Positions 52,970 through 61,974 of a stretch of DNA of 64,000 nucleotides are shown piece by piece (position 1 is the stretch's first letter; every line of letters starts with the position of its first letter). The notes under the pieces were generated by a model. It was not told where the DNA came from. It ran no database searches and saw nothing but the letters and a program-made list of their open reading frames with translations. The stretch covers positions 9,901 through 73,900 of the forward strand of contig CAJTTO010000018.1 in NCBI GenBank assembly GCA_910579275.1, in the 5' to 3' direction. The position numbers and the translations under genes were made by a program. This DNA comes from an uncultured Lachnospiraceae bacterium. Lineage in GTDB: Bacteria > Bacillota > Clostridia > Lachnospirales > Lachnospiraceae.

Positions 52970-54112
52970 CTAAAATTTCGAATGGATAAGCTCATATGTC
53001 TCCTGTTCCGTCCTTAATATTGCATCCACATCAGGGTTTTCGATTTTTCTATGGTTATCCATGCACATTTCAATTATCTCCGGAATCTGTAAAAAGCTGA
53101 CTTTCCTGTCCAGAAACAGGCTGACTGCTTTTTCGTTTGCGGCGTTAAACACAGTCGGCAGACTGCCTCCTTCCGCCGCTGCCCGCAATGCAAGCTTTAA
53201 CCCCGTAAACGTCTCCATATCCGGCCTTTCAAAAGTAATGCTTCCCAGCTCATAGAAATCAACCCTTTTTCCCTCCATCGGACGTCTGTCCGGATAAAAC
53301 AGCGCATACTGAATCGGCAGTTTCATGTCCGGCGTGCCAAGCTGCGCCATAATTCCCCCGTCCACGTACTCCACCATGGAATGGATGATGCTCTGCGGAT
53401 GCACAACAACCTGTATCCGCTCCAAATCCATGTCAAAGAGCCACTTCGCCTCCATAACCTCAAGTCCTTTGTTTACAAGTGTTGCAGAATCAATTGTAAT
53501 CTTGCTTCCCATCGACCAGTTCGGATGCTTTAATGCGTCTTCAAGCCGCACATTCTCCAGTTCCTTTCGGGTTCTTCCACGAAACGGCCCCCCTGATGCA
53601 GTAATCAGCAGCTTGCTGACACGCTCCCTGTTCTCACCCTGCATAGACTGAAAGATAGCACTGTGCTCACTGTCAACAGGAAGAATCGAGACACCCATTT
53701 TTGCCGCAAGCGGCATGATAATATGCCCAGCAGTTACAAGCGTCTCTTTATTCGCAAGCGCAATATCCTTATGCTTATTGATGGCTGCAATGGTAGGGCG
53801 GATTCCTATCATACCTACAATCGCCGTCACCAGTACTTCTGATTCCTCCATCTCGGCTATGCCAAGCAGCCCATCCATGCCGCTGATAATTTCCACATCC
53901 AAGTCGGCAAGCCTGACCTTTAACTCCCTGCATGCCGCTTCATCCCGAAGGGACACGAGCCTTGGTTTAAACTCTCTTACCTGCTTTTCAAACAGATCAA
54001 TATTCGCGCCTGCTGCCAGACCCACTACCTCCAAATCAGGATTTTCGCGGACTATCTCCAGTGTCTGTGTCCCTATCGAACCGGTAGAGCCAAGAATTGC
54101 TATCCTTTTCAC
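52970..54112 (-). CDS. dxr: 1-deoxy-D-xylulose 5-phosphate reductoisomerase
   Basis: NADPH-dependent second step of the MEP pathway. The 380-residue protein has the Rossmann N-terminus RIAILGSTGSIGTQTLEIV, ANKETLVTAG, the metal and catalytic segment LPVDSEHSAIFQSMQGE, TASGGPFRGR and NWSMGSKITIDSATLVNKGLEVMEAKWLFD. It starts at a GTG after AACGGAGGTCGATTTT. It lies in the uppS-cdsA-dxr-rseP-ispG block, as expected. Confidence 0.97.
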   Translation of the reverse strand: MKRIAILGSTGSIGTQTLEIVRENPDLEVVGLAAGANIDLFEKQVREFKPRLVSLRDEAACRELKVRLADLDVEIISGMDGLLGIAEMEESEVLVTAIVGMIGIRPTIAAINKHKDIALANKETLVTAGHIIMPLAAKMGVSILPVDSEHSAIFQSMQGENRERVSKLLITASGGPFRGRTRKELENVRLEDALKHPNWSMGSKITIDSATLVNKGLEVMEAKWLFDMDLERIQVVVHPQSIIHSMVEYVDGGIMAQLGTPDMKLPIQYALFYPDRRPMEGKRVDFYELGSITFERPDMETFTGLKLALRAAAEGGSLPTVFNAANEKAVSLFLDRKVSFLQIPEIIEMCMDNHRKIENPDVDAILRTEQETYELIHSKF

Positions 54113-54235
54113 AAAATCGACCTCCGTTTTATTATATTAGTAAAAATTCATAACTATTCAACATATGCTGTCAAATGAACCTTTCAAAATGCATCAACAC
54201 AGATATATCGGACTACGATGCACCGACAAACAGTT

Positions 54236-55093
54236 TTATTGGCGAAACAGCAAGATTAAAAAATAAGTAATCGGAGCTGTAAATATGACACTGTCAAACC
54301 GATCCATAATTCCTCCATGTCCCGGTATCAGTTTTCCATAATCCTTAATCTCATGGTTTCTCTTAATGGCAGAAGCCGCCAAATCACCAACCTGTGATAT
54401 GACTGACCCAACACCTCCGACAACGGCAAGAAGCATGGCAAAATTTTCCTCCCCGACCGTGTGTTCCATGTATAGACCAAACGCTGCACCAAACAATGCT
54501 GCGCCAACAATTCCCCCCAGAGAACCCTCAATTGATTTTTTCGGGCTAAGCACAGGTGCAAGCTTATGCTTCCCAAACAGCACCCCTGTAAGATACGCAA
54601 ACGTGTCCGATATCCATGAACTAATAAATATCATCCAAACCAGATAAATCCCATGCTCAAGCTGTCTTGTCAGAAACACAAATGACAGCATCACAGGTGC
54701 ATATATCAGCGCAAAATAGGTGTCCATTACCTGACTGGCATGGAACTTCGGAAATCCGAATACATACACAAACATTATCGCAATCAACGCCATTATAATG
54801 ACCATCACCCACCATGATGTGTCCTGAACAAAATATACAGCAGCATAGTAGCATGTAATGACCGCACATCCCATTATCTCAAGACCGTTTATCTTCCCAT
54901 ACACTCCGGAATCCGCTTTCTCCCTGACACCACACGCCTTGGTCAATTCCAAAAAACCAATAATAGATATGAGAAACAGCACAGCTGCCAGTACAATACC
55001 TCCCGGAAGAATAGATGCCAGTGCCGCAATCACGATGACAACCGCGCTAATCGTTCTCTCCTTGCTTATTTTTCCAAGAATATTCGAAGCCAT
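54236..55093 (-). CDS. cdsA: Phosphatidate cytidylyltransferase
   Basis: Makes CDP-diacylglycerol from CTP and phosphatidic acid at the membrane. The 285-residue protein has around seven to eight membrane helices and the CdsA signature SAIKRNHEIKDYGKLIPGHGGIMDRFDS close to the C-terminus; SDTFAYLTGVLFGKHKLAPVLSPKKSIEGS is the other conserved block. GAAGGAGGAGTAGGGA precedes the ATG, 3 bp after uppS. It is followed by a 123-bp gap before dxr in which I see no clear element. Confidence 0.96.
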   Translation of the reverse strand: MASNILGKISKERTISAVVIVIAALASILPGGIVLAAVLFLISIIGFLELTKACGVREKADSGVYGKINGLEIMGCAVITCYYAAVYFVQDTSWWVMVIIMALIAIMFVYVFGFPKFHASQVMDTYFALIYAPVMLSFVFLTRQLEHGIYLVWMIFISSWISDTFAYLTGVLFGKHKLAPVLSPKKSIEGSLGGIVGAALFGAAFGLYMEHTVGEENFAMLLAVVGGVGSVISQVGDLAASAIKRNHEIKDYGKLIPGHGGIMDRFDSVIFTAPITYFLILLFRQ

Positions 55094-55096
55094 TCC

Positions 55097-55804
55097 CTAC
55101 TCCTCCTTCACGAGCCCATATCTCCGATCTCTGTTCTGATACGCCTCCACCGCCTTGGCAAGCTCATTTTTGTCAAAATCAGGCCATGGTACAGACGTAA
55201 AATAAAGTTCTGCGTAAGCAATCTGCCATAACAGAAAATTCGATATTCTCTGCTCACCGGATGTCCTTATCAGCAAATCCGGATCCGGAAGCCCTGCCGT
55301 ATCAAGCTCTGCTGCGATTTTGGCATCATCAATTTCATCCGGCGCTATCTCTCCTGCCGCGACTTTTTCCGCAAGTCCCGCGATCGCCCTTCTAACCTCG
55401 TCACGTCCGCCGTAATTAATCGCTATCTGAAAATGAAGTCCCGTATTATTTTTTGTCGCCTGCTCCAGCTCCTCAATACTCGCCCGCAAGTCCTGCGCAA
55501 GACCGGATTTGTCGCCAAGCACCCGAACGCACATATTGTTTTTCTGTGCCCGCTTAATGCTGTTTTTCATATAACTTCTGAGCAAGTTCATCAAGGTCGC
55601 AACTTCGCTGTCCGGTCTGCTCCAGTTTTCCGTTGAAAATGCATATACTGTCAAATAATGAATTCCCATATTATGGGCATCCTCACATATCTGTTCAACC
55701 GTTTTCGCCCCCTGCACATGACCGGCAGTGCGCGGAAGTCCTTTCGCCTTTGCCCAGCGTCCATTTCCATCAAGAATGATAGCCACATGGTTTGGTACAC
55801 TCAT
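55097..55804 (-). CDS. uppS: Isoprenyl transferase (undecaprenyl diphosphate synthase)
   Basis: Cis-prenyltransferase that builds C55 undecaprenyl diphosphate, the carrier for cell-wall precursors. The 235-residue protein shows VAIILDGNGRWAKAKGLPRTAGH (catalytic Asp and phosphate-binding Gly-Asn-Gly-Arg), LTVYAFSTENWSRP, QIAINYGGRDEV and LLIRTSGEQRISNFLLWQIAYAELYF. GGAGGATATGTT precedes the ATG. It is separated from frr by 274 bp of direct repeats, the only large gap in this block. Confidence 0.97.
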   Translation of the reverse strand: MSVPNHVAIILDGNGRWAKAKGLPRTAGHVQGAKTVEQICEDAHNMGIHYLTVYAFSTENWSRPDSEVATLMNLLRSYMKNSIKRAQKNNMCVRVLGDKSGLAQDLRASIEELEQATKNNTGLHFQIAINYGGRDEVRRAIAGLAEKVAAGEIAPDEIDDAKIAAELDTAGLPDPDLLIRTSGEQRISNFLLWQIAYAELYFTSVPWPDFDKNELAKAVEAYQNRDRRYGLVKEE

Positions 55805-55841
55805 AACATATCCTCCATTTCCATCCTAAACTGTTACTAAA

Positions 55842-55992
55842 TTTCCCCTGCCTCTGCGCCGAGCGTCCGTCTGCCTGCTGACATTCTTCATCTCGACGAC
55901 CGTGTGCTTTCAAGCAGGGATGCTCTTTCCCCTGCTTTCTGCGCCGGGCGTCCGTCTGCTTGCTGACATTCTTCATCTCGACGACCGTGTGC
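55842..55992. repeat. Two near-identical 66-bp direct repeats
   Basis: Units at 55842-55907 and 55926-55992 differ by a few substitutions and a 1-bp indel, and are 84-85 bp apart. Both end TCTCGACGACCGTGTGC. The shift is not a multiple of three, so they do not encode a repeated peptide. They lie between frr and uppS. Confidence 0.85.
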
Positions 55993-56078
55993 ATAAAAAG
56001 ATGAGGGCATTACATCCTCCATGCACGCCCCCATGTTTTGCCTTCTCCTTATCGGAGAAAGCACAGTACCCCGATAAA

Positions 56079-56630
56079 TTATACCGTAAGAATTTCCTTA
56101 GACTTCTCATCAACTGCCTTGTCAACATCCTTAATGTACTTATCTGTAAGTTTCTGTACCGAATCCTCCAAATCCTTAATCTCATCCTCAGACACTTCCG
56201 CCTTTGCAAGTTTCTTAAAAGAATCATTTGCATCACGCCTAATATTGCGGATTGCAACCTTGCACTCCTCACCTTTTTTCTTTACATCCTTAACCAGCTC
56301 TTTTCTGCGCTCCTCCGTAAGCTCCGGAAATACAAGGCGGATGACCGCTCCGTCATTATTCGGTGTAATACCAATGTCCGATGCCATGATTGCCTTTTCA
56401 ATATCCTTGATAAGGCTCTTTTCCCACGGCGCTATTTGAATCATTCTCGCTTCGGGAACCGTGATATTGCCTACCTGCTGAATGGGTGTCGGCGTTCCGT
56501 AATAGTCCACCTTTAACTTGTCAAGTACATGCGGATTGGCACGTCCCGCACGTATCGTCTGGTAATCTGATAAAAGGAAATCAAATGCTTTCTGCATTTT
56601 ATCATCATATGTTTTTACTCTTGCATCCAT
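56079..56630 (-). CDS. frr: Ribosome recycling factor
   Basis: Splits post-termination ribosomes with EF-G. The 183-residue protein has the usual length and features: RAGRANPHVLDKLKVDYYGTPTPIQQVGNITVPEARMIQI, GVIRLVFPELTEERRKELVK-like region (GAVIRLVFPELTEERR) and IRRDANDSFKKLAK. AATCAGGAGGACATAGAAA precedes the ATG. It follows pyrH by about 46 bp as in most bacteria. Confidence 0.97.
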   Translation of the reverse strand: MDARVKTYDDKMQKAFDFLLSDYQTIRAGRANPHVLDKLKVDYYGTPTPIQQVGNITVPEARMIQIAPWEKSLIKDIEKAIMASDIGITPNNDGAVIRLVFPELTEERRKELVKDVKKKGEECKVAIRNIRRDANDSFKKLAKAEVSEDEIKDLEDSVQKLTDKYIKDVDKAVDEKSKEILTV

Positions 56631-56676
56631 TTTCTATGTCCTCCTGATTTTTATTTCGCTGTGCTTCTCTGGCAAA

Positions 56677-57372
56677 TCAGACCGTAATCACTGTACCGCT
56701 TGATTTTCCTTTTACTGTATTAATAATACTGTTTTCTTCGTTTAGCCCAAATATTGTCATCGGCATCCGGTTCTCCATGCAAAGGACTGCCGCTGCGAGA
56801 TCCATCACGCCAAGCTGTTTCTCGACAACCTCCCTAATCGGAATCGTGTCGTATTTTTTCGCATCCTTATGAACCTTTGGATCCGCATCATAAACACCAT
56901 CCACCGCTCTCGCTGACAGTATCATATCCGCCTCAATCTCTATTGCCCTGAGCACCGTTCCCATATCCGTAGAGAAATATGGATGACCAATTCCGCCTGC
57001 AAAAAAAATAACCTTGCCTGCCTGAAGTGCCGCTACAGCCTTATCTTTTGAGAAAAGTTCTGTGAACGCCGCACATTGAAACGGTGTAAATACTTCTGTA
57101 TCCATGCCCACAAAACGGAAGATTTCAGAAACATAGATACAGTTCATAACCGTGGCAAGCATCCCTATCTGATCTGCCTTCGTCCGGTCAATTGTCTCAC
57201 TTGTCCTTCCGCGCCAAAAATTGCCGCCGCCTATCACAATCCCTACCTGCACACCGCTGTCAACGATTTCTTTAACCTGTTTTGCTACTGCTGTCACCGT
57301 AGGCTCATCAAATCCCATCTTCTTATCGCCGGCAAGCGCCTCTCCGCTCAGTTTCAATAATATTCTGTTCAT
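56677..57372 (-). CDS. pyrH: Uridylate kinase
   Basis: Phosphorylates UMP to UDP, supplying UTP and UDP-sugars. The 231-residue amino-acid-kinase-fold protein has ILLKLSGEALAG, GIVIGGGNFWRGR, DQIGMLATVMNCIY, FFAGGIGHPYFSTDMGTVLRAIE and the C-terminal MENRMPMTIFGLN. AGTAGGAGCCGTATTAAT precedes the ATG. The genes usually upstream (rpsB-tsf) are absent; instead a bactofilin gene lies 91 bp upstream, with a hairpin between. Confidence 0.96.
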   Translation of the reverse strand: MNRILLKLSGEALAGDKKMGFDEPTVTAVAKQVKEIVDSGVQVGIVIGGGNFWRGRTSETIDRTKADQIGMLATVMNCIYVSEIFRFVGMDTEVFTPFQCAAFTELFSKDKAVAALQAGKVIFFAGGIGHPYFSTDMGTVLRAIEIEADMILSARAVDGVYDADPKVHKDAKKYDTIPIREVVEKQLGVMDLAAAVLCMENRMPMTIFGLNEENSIINTVKGKSSGTVITV

Positions 57373-57407
57373 ATTAATACGGCTCCTACTCTTTTCACGC
57401 TAACTCC

Positions 57408-57444
57408 CATCTGCCCGCTTCAGCGGGCGTACAAATCAGGATGG
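57408..57444 (-). terminator. Hairpin between bactofilin and pyrH
   Basis: An inner GCCCGC/GCGGGC stem (57413-57428) and outer CCATC/GATGG arms form a hairpin 20 bp after the bactofilin stop. No U tract follows, so termination is uncertain. Confidence 0.45.
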
Positions 57445-57463
57445 TGAAATGCTCTTTTTCACA

Positions 57464-58474
57464 CTATTTATCTTTGTTGTTTCCCCTGTTCTTCTTGACA
57501 TCATTGAAGAAAGATGTAGGGCTGACATCAGCATAGCACTGTGAACACATACCCTCAATCACTGCGCCGTTATTAATCTGTACAGACTTCGACTTAATAT
57601 TTCCCATTACAATTGCGGATGTATCAAGGATCACGGGTCCGTGCACATCAATATCGCCTTTCACTGCCCCTGCAATCACTGCGCTTGTCGCAAAAATGTT
57701 ACCAATCACCACCGAGCTCTGACCTATCTTTACACTGCCTTTGCTTTTCACCTCGCCGTTAATCTGTGCCGACTCAGCGTAGATTTCTGCCGCTGCGGAA
57801 TTTCCTGTAATACTTCCCGTCACATTCAGCTTGCCAAGAATTTCTATATTACCTGTAATACTTCCAATCAGATCCATGTTTCCACTGCTTGTCACATCAC
57901 CTGTAATGCTCATTCCCGCAGTAATAACCGCCGTGTCTGTCGAAGCTGCCTCACTCGCCGCAAAATCGTCCTGTGCCAATGTCGGAGCTGCGTCCATATA
58001 TGCCGATTCCTGTATATTTTGTTCTACTTCATTCAATAACTGTTCCATCTCTGCGTCTGCCTCACTTATATTATTTTGTCCTTCTGCCGGTGCCGCACCC
58101 ATTTCAGGCATTGCCCCCGAAGCATTCTCTGCTGCCGGTTCCTGTGCAAGTCCGGCAAATATATCCGCGTCATCACTGCCCGCTGTTTCCGGCGCATCGT
58201 CCACTGCGCTCAGCATCGTTGCCAAATCCGGCACCTTTGTCTCCCCAGATTCCTGCTGTGTATCAGATTCTACTGGTGCATCCCCAAGAGCAGCTACCCC
58301 CTTTTCAAGCATAGCTTCAAGATCTGCAAAATCAGTATCGGAAGATTCACCAAACAGATCCTCGGAAGCTGTCACTCCTTCCTCATCAAGACCAAAATCA
58401 CCAACGGTCTCCTCTGTCCCCAAATCATTTACTGTCTGTGACAAATCCTGTTTTAAATCCTGAAAAAAACCCAT
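57464..58474 (-). CDS. Bactofilin-like polymer-forming protein
   Basis: Cytoskeletal protein that forms filaments without nucleotide. The 336-residue protein has an N-terminal amphipathic segment (MGFFQDLKQDLSQTVNDLG) that could touch the membrane, a long acidic, Ala-rich, probably disordered region (about 20-175), and a right-handed beta-helix bactofilin core of repeated short strands (GMSITGDVTSSGNMDLIGSI through KSVQINNGAVIEG). A CSQC motif follows the core, then a basic tail (KKNRGNNKDK). GGAGGATAGTTTAAT precedes the ATG. Bactofilins often sit near peptidoglycan enzymes; a polysaccharide deacetylase lies directly upstream. Confidence 0.88.
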   Translation of the reverse strand: MGFFQDLKQDLSQTVNDLGTEETVGDFGLDEEGVTASEDLFGESSDTDFADLEAMLEKGVAALGDAPVESDTQQESGETKVPDLATMLSAVDDAPETAGSDDADIFAGLAQEPAAENASGAMPEMGAAPAEGQNNISEADAEMEQLLNEVEQNIQESAYMDAAPTLAQDDFAASEAASTDTAVITAGMSITGDVTSSGNMDLIGSITGNIEILGKLNVTGSITGNSAAAEIYAESAQINGEVKSKGSVKIGQSSVVIGNIFATSAVIAGAVKGDIDVHGPVILDTSAIVMGNIKSKSVQINNGAVIEGMCSQCYADVSPTSFFNDVKKNRGNNKDK

Positions 58475-58544
58475 ATTAAACTATCCTCCAATTTTATTTA
58501 GTATCTTGCTAATAAAGCCCTTAGCCTTGATTAACTTTTGTTTG

Positions 58545-59531
58545 TTATTTATGCAAATGCTGTACACGCACCGTGTCCTCTGACAATGGTAGGATTACAG
58601 TATTATCAGACTCAAGTATCGTTTCTATAATCGCAGGCAGCGCATCAACCGTGGAGTCCTTTCCCGCCGCATCATGAAAAAGAATTACTGAATTATTATA
58701 TTTGCTGATATTGTCAAGCACATTTCTGGCAATCTGGCTGGCGCTTTTATATCCTCCTGCCGCGTCACCACTCGACACGTTCCAGTCAAAATAAATCATT
58801 TCTTCCTCATCAAGATAGTCGATTAACTCCCACATATCCACTTTGCTGATTGTGTTGCTGCTTCCCCCCGGAAACCTCACAATATTGCAGTCCTCACCCG
58901 TCAGTTCATACAGGAAATCATGCAGCTGTGTCAAGTCCTGCTTATAGGCATCAAGCGACGCATAGATCTCATTATATTTATGACTGTAAGAATGCATCCC
59001 CAATGTATGGCCATCCGCTACAATACGCTTGTATTGTTCCGGATATTTATCTTTTCCGACAACAAAGAATGTAGCCTTCACTCCATACTGATTCAGAATA
59101 TCAAGTATTCTGTCCGTATTTGCACTTGGTCCATCATCAAAGGTAAGATATACCCTTTTAATACCTGCACTATTGTCTTCTTTTTCATTCCATACATGAT
59201 TATTTTCATATGCAGCAACCTCTGCAATATCCACTGCCTCTGTTTCGTCTACCGTGTTCCCGTTGATATCCGTACCGACCACGGCAACAGCCTCCTGATA
59301 GGGTTCCTCCAGTTCCTCCGCATCATTACTTTGAAGCGCCAGCAGTCTCTGTTCAAGTCCGTTTACCTTTTTACCTATATTTACCACCAGTACAAGTATC
59401 ACAATGCAATTGACAATCGTCATGAGTGTAAGCACCGGAATTAAAATTTCAATAAAGCTGAATTTCTTTGCCTTTTTGAGTTTATCCCCTGTTCCCCCGT
59501 TATTGTCAGTTTCCGTATTATTCTGTGACAT
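58545..59531 (-). CDS. Membrane-anchored polysaccharide deacetylase
   Basis: NodB-fold deacetylase, probably acting on peptidoglycan outside the cell. The 328-residue protein has one N-terminal membrane helix (IEILIPVLTLMTIVNCIVILVLVV), a coiled-coil-like spacer, then the catalytic domain (about 125-320): motif 1 LTFDDGPS with the metal-binding Asp, motif 2 HSYSH, motif 3 RFPGG, motif 4 DWNVSSGD and motif 5 ILFHD. GTTTGAAAGGGTAACAA precedes the ATG. It is 70 bp upstream of the bactofilin gene, suggesting a shared role in wall shape. Confidence 0.93.
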   Translation of the reverse strand: MSQNNTETDNNGGTGDKLKKAKKFSFIEILIPVLTLMTIVNCIVILVLVVNIGKKVNGLEQRLLALQSNDAEELEEPYQEAVAVVGTDINGNTVDETEAVDIAEVAAYENNHVWNEKEDNSAGIKRVYLTFDDGPSANTDRILDILNQYGVKATFFVVGKDKYPEQYKRIVADGHTLGMHSYSHKYNEIYASLDAYKQDLTQLHDFLYELTGEDCNIVRFPGGSSNTISKVDMWELIDYLDEEEMIYFDWNVSSGDAAGGYKSASQIARNVLDNISKYNNSVILFHDAAGKDSTVDALPAIIETILESDNTVILPLSEDTVRVQHLHK

Positions 59532-59739
59532 TTGTTACCCTTTCAAACTATACCAAGCTGCTGTAAAACTCATAGCAACTTCATTCCTTATCGCTATGAG
59601 CAAATTTATAGACATACCGATTATAACATAAAACCACCACATTAGAAAAGAGATTTTATAAAGTTTATGCAAAAGTTTATGAAATCGTTGCTGTTCACAC
59701 CCCAGCCTTTGACAAAGGGATGCGCATGAACAGAAATCA

Positions 59740-60300
59740 TTATTCCAATTCTTCATTATAATGTGCCCGTGCTCCGCCGACATACTTTGGCCTTGTCCGC
59801 GCGCACACAATATGAGCCGCCCCAATCACAGGATGATCTATTCTGACAGGCACAGCAACCGGTCTTAAATGCATGCCAATCAGTGTATCGCCAATATCAA
59901 TTCCCGCATGTGCCTGAACATGCTCTACCGCTGTCGGATTCTCCATCACATGCCATGCTGCCGTGGCAAACGAACCGCCTGCCTTAAGCTTTGGTATCAC
60001 ATTCACCTCCTCATAGCCCAAACGCTCTGCATCAGTCTGTGTCATAATCAGCGCCCGGTTGAGATGTTCACAGCATTGTGCCGCAACAGAAATCCCCGAT
60101 GCACGCAGTTCCTCATACATAGCTGTAAATACCGCCTCGCCAAGCTCAGCGTTCGAATATGAACCAATATGCTGTGCCGCAATCTCACTTGTTGAACATC
60201 CTATCACGACAAGATTTCCTTTCCTGAGTTTTGCCTGTTCCAAAAACTCCCTGACCACCCTTTTTGCGTCACTGATTTCCTTCTCAAACTTTTCATCCAT
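59740..60300 (-). CDS. DUF436 (TIGR01440, YwlG-like) protein
   Basis: A cytoplasmic protein of about 186 residues matching the DUF436 family: GNLVVIGCSTSEIAAQHIGS near the N-terminus, the Cys-Cys segment VAAQCCEHLNRALIM, then AGGSFATAAWHVMENPTAVEHVQAHAGIDIGDTLIGMHLRPVAVPV, which is the best conserved part. No reaction has been assigned that I know of. A GTG one codon upstream is an alternative start; GGGAGTGGG lies before both. It follows the acyltransferase gene by about 20 bp. Confidence 0.88.
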   Translation of the reverse strand: MDEKFEKEISDAKRVVREFLEQAKLRKGNLVVIGCSTSEIAAQHIGSYSNAELGEAVFTAMYEELRASGISVAAQCCEHLNRALIMTQTDAERLGYEEVNVIPKLKAGGSFATAAWHVMENPTAVEHVQAHAGIDIGDTLIGMHLRPVAVPVRIDHPVIGAAHIVCARTRPKYVGGARAHYNEELE

Positions 60301-60320
60301 CACTTTATCCCACTCCCTTA

Positions 60321-61400
60321 TTATTTTTTCCCTATTATCCTTTTTAAAACAGGAATTTTACCAAAAATCAATGTAATCGGCCATGCCACCCCAAGCACGA
60401 TTATTGTTTCAAACAGATTGCATATATATGACGGCTGCCGTATAAAATCAAGCCGCTTTATCATAAATATCAGCAAATATCCTGATAAAATATATATTCC
60501 CATGCTGTCTGCCCCAAGCTTTCTAAGTAACCTAAATTCTATTCTGCCTTCTCCATCCTGATTTAATTTATCAGCGTATCCCAGAAAATACTGCCATAGC
60601 AAAACAAAAAAAATACTGCCAACAAATCCTATCACTGTCCTGTACAGGTCTATGCCAAACTGCCGAAACACATTTTTCCCAATCAGCTTATACCCTGTCA
60701 GATATATAAATGAATCCTCATTATAATATATGAATAACATGGCAAAAGCAAGCCCCAATATTCCAATCATCCATGGCGGCGGATATTTTTCAATCTGTTT
60801 TCCCTTATTCTGCACATACCCATGTACATAGAATCCTGTGAGATAATACGGAAACATATACTTATATGCGCCCACCCCCAGACCGTCCGGTATTATGAAA
60901 AGAAGCAGGAAACCTAGAACATAAATGACCACATTATCTTTCAAAAAAATATGCATTACATACACTGCCAAGAAGCTCCACCACACCGCCCACAAAAACC
61001 AAAGATTATTCAATGCATTATAAAAATACACAAACACCAGCGCTTCCGGCTGCGGTCTGCCATACACAGAATTAACAATTAAAATTCTAATGTAATCCAA
61101 TGCCGTCCAAAAAAATATGGGAACCAACAGTGCCGAAGCCCTGCCTTTCAGCACCTCCAAGCAACATTTCCCGCTTGTGCACCTTTTGATACTATACCAT
61201 CCCAGATATCCGCTTACCAGCATAAACAACGGCATATGAAAGCTGTATATAAACTGATACAATCTGTCGCTGAAATAGCTCAATTCTGCCCTGTACGTTT
61301 CTCCGCTTCCCTCTTGTATGCAATGTCCAAATACGACAAGTATAATCGCAAAACCTCTCAATATATCAGGCAGAGCCTCCCTTTCGTCTCTTTTCCTCAC
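60321..61400 (-). CDS. Acyltransferase-3 family membrane protein
   Basis: Integral membrane O-acyltransferase of about 359 residues with roughly ten helices. The N-terminal PDILRGFAIILVVFGHCIQ has the Arg and His typical of the family active site, and FIYSFHMPLFMLVSGYLGW follows the usual pattern. Targets in this family are cell-surface glycans or lipids; which one is not shown here. The start is either GTG at 61400 or TTG at 61403, after GGTAAAGG. A 570-bp non-coding region lies upstream, shared with the diverging dapL. Confidence 0.9.
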   Translation of the reverse strand: MRKRDEREALPDILRGFAIILVVFGHCIQEGSGETYRAELSYFSDRLYQFIYSFHMPLFMLVSGYLGWYSIKRCTSGKCCLEVLKGRASALLVPIFFWTALDYIRILIVNSVYGRPQPEALVFVYFYNALNNLWFLWAVWWSFLAVYVMHIFLKDNVVIYVLGFLLLFIIPDGLGVGAYKYMFPYYLTGFYVHGYVQNKGKQIEKYPPPWMIGILGLAFAMLFIYYNEDSFIYLTGYKLIGKNVFRQFGIDLYRTVIGFVGSIFFVLLWQYFLGYADKLNQDGEGRIEFRLLRKLGADSMGIYILSGYLLIFMIKRLDFIRQPSYICNLFETIIVLGVAWPITLIFGKIPVLKRIIGKK

Positions 61401-61569
61401 CAAAACCTTTACCGTGTCGACTCAGTCCTTTCCCAACTTTACACATTTACCCTTTAATCATACAAATGCCGAAAATGCCCATCATGTTCCACAACAAAAC
61501 TATACTGAACAGATACTAACACACTTCATATATTTTTTCAACAAAACAGCTGTTTCATGCATTCATTTT

Positions 61570-61835
61570 GTAACAGTTCAGTTACTGTTCAGACGTCCAC
61601 CAAAGTAGTGGGAATCCTGCGCCAAAATGCTTGCCTTTTCGCATTTTGTATGCAAAATCTGTTATCATTCACACCTCAATAGCTTGTATGCCGATAAAAA
61701 CTGGCGTGGGTGTGAATTGCAACACAGTTCAGCCTTCGTTTTCCTGCTACAAGCATCAAGCCATGCAAAACCACTTCGTTGGTGTCAAAGCCACGTACCG
61801 CAGCTTGATGTATCTCTACCTGTACGTTAGTTCAT
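61570..61835. repeat. MITE-like element, diverged copy 2
   Basis: Left end GTAACAGTTCAGTT (61570-61583) matches copy 1; the core from 61740 to about 61820 aligns base by base with 22391-22475 with roughly one difference per six bases, and keeps the GCATCAAG/CTTGATG stem. About 150 bp between left end and core have no match in copy 1, and the right terminal repeat is missing. Confidence 0.6.
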
Positions 61836-61884
61836 TTTTCATGCGAATCCCTAACCAAACGTCAATAAAATATGTATTTGTGAA

Positions 61885-61913
61885 TTGACAAATATGCAAT
61901 GCGCAGTTATGAT
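61885..61913 (+). promoter_or_regulatory. dapL promoter
   Basis: Plus strand perfect -35 TTGACA (61885-61890), 17-bp spacer, -10 TATGAT (61908-61913), about 60 bp before the dapL ATG. Confidence 0.8.
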
Positions 61914-61974
61914 TAGTTTAGTGTTTCTTTTAAGGACAACTAAATTATATTTTTCTATAATAGGAGGACTAGCC

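Larger units (their letters stand above)
61404..61974. other. Divergent intergenic region rich in repeats
   Basis: No gene is seen between the acyltransferase and dapL. It holds the second copy of the MITE-like repeat (61570-61835), a CAAAATGC/GCATTTTG hairpin (61623-61648), an ATTCACACC/GGTGTGAAT dyad (61667-61717) and the dapL promoter (61885-61913). Confidence 0.6.

Noticed and set aside
55842..55992. CRISPR-like repeat pair
   Set aside because: Only two units of 66 bp with an 18-bp spacer, no cas genes and no further array in the window.
55770..55994. 74-codon frame covering the direct repeats
   Set aside because: The two repeat copies are read in different frames, so the DNA repeat, not a peptide, is what is conserved.
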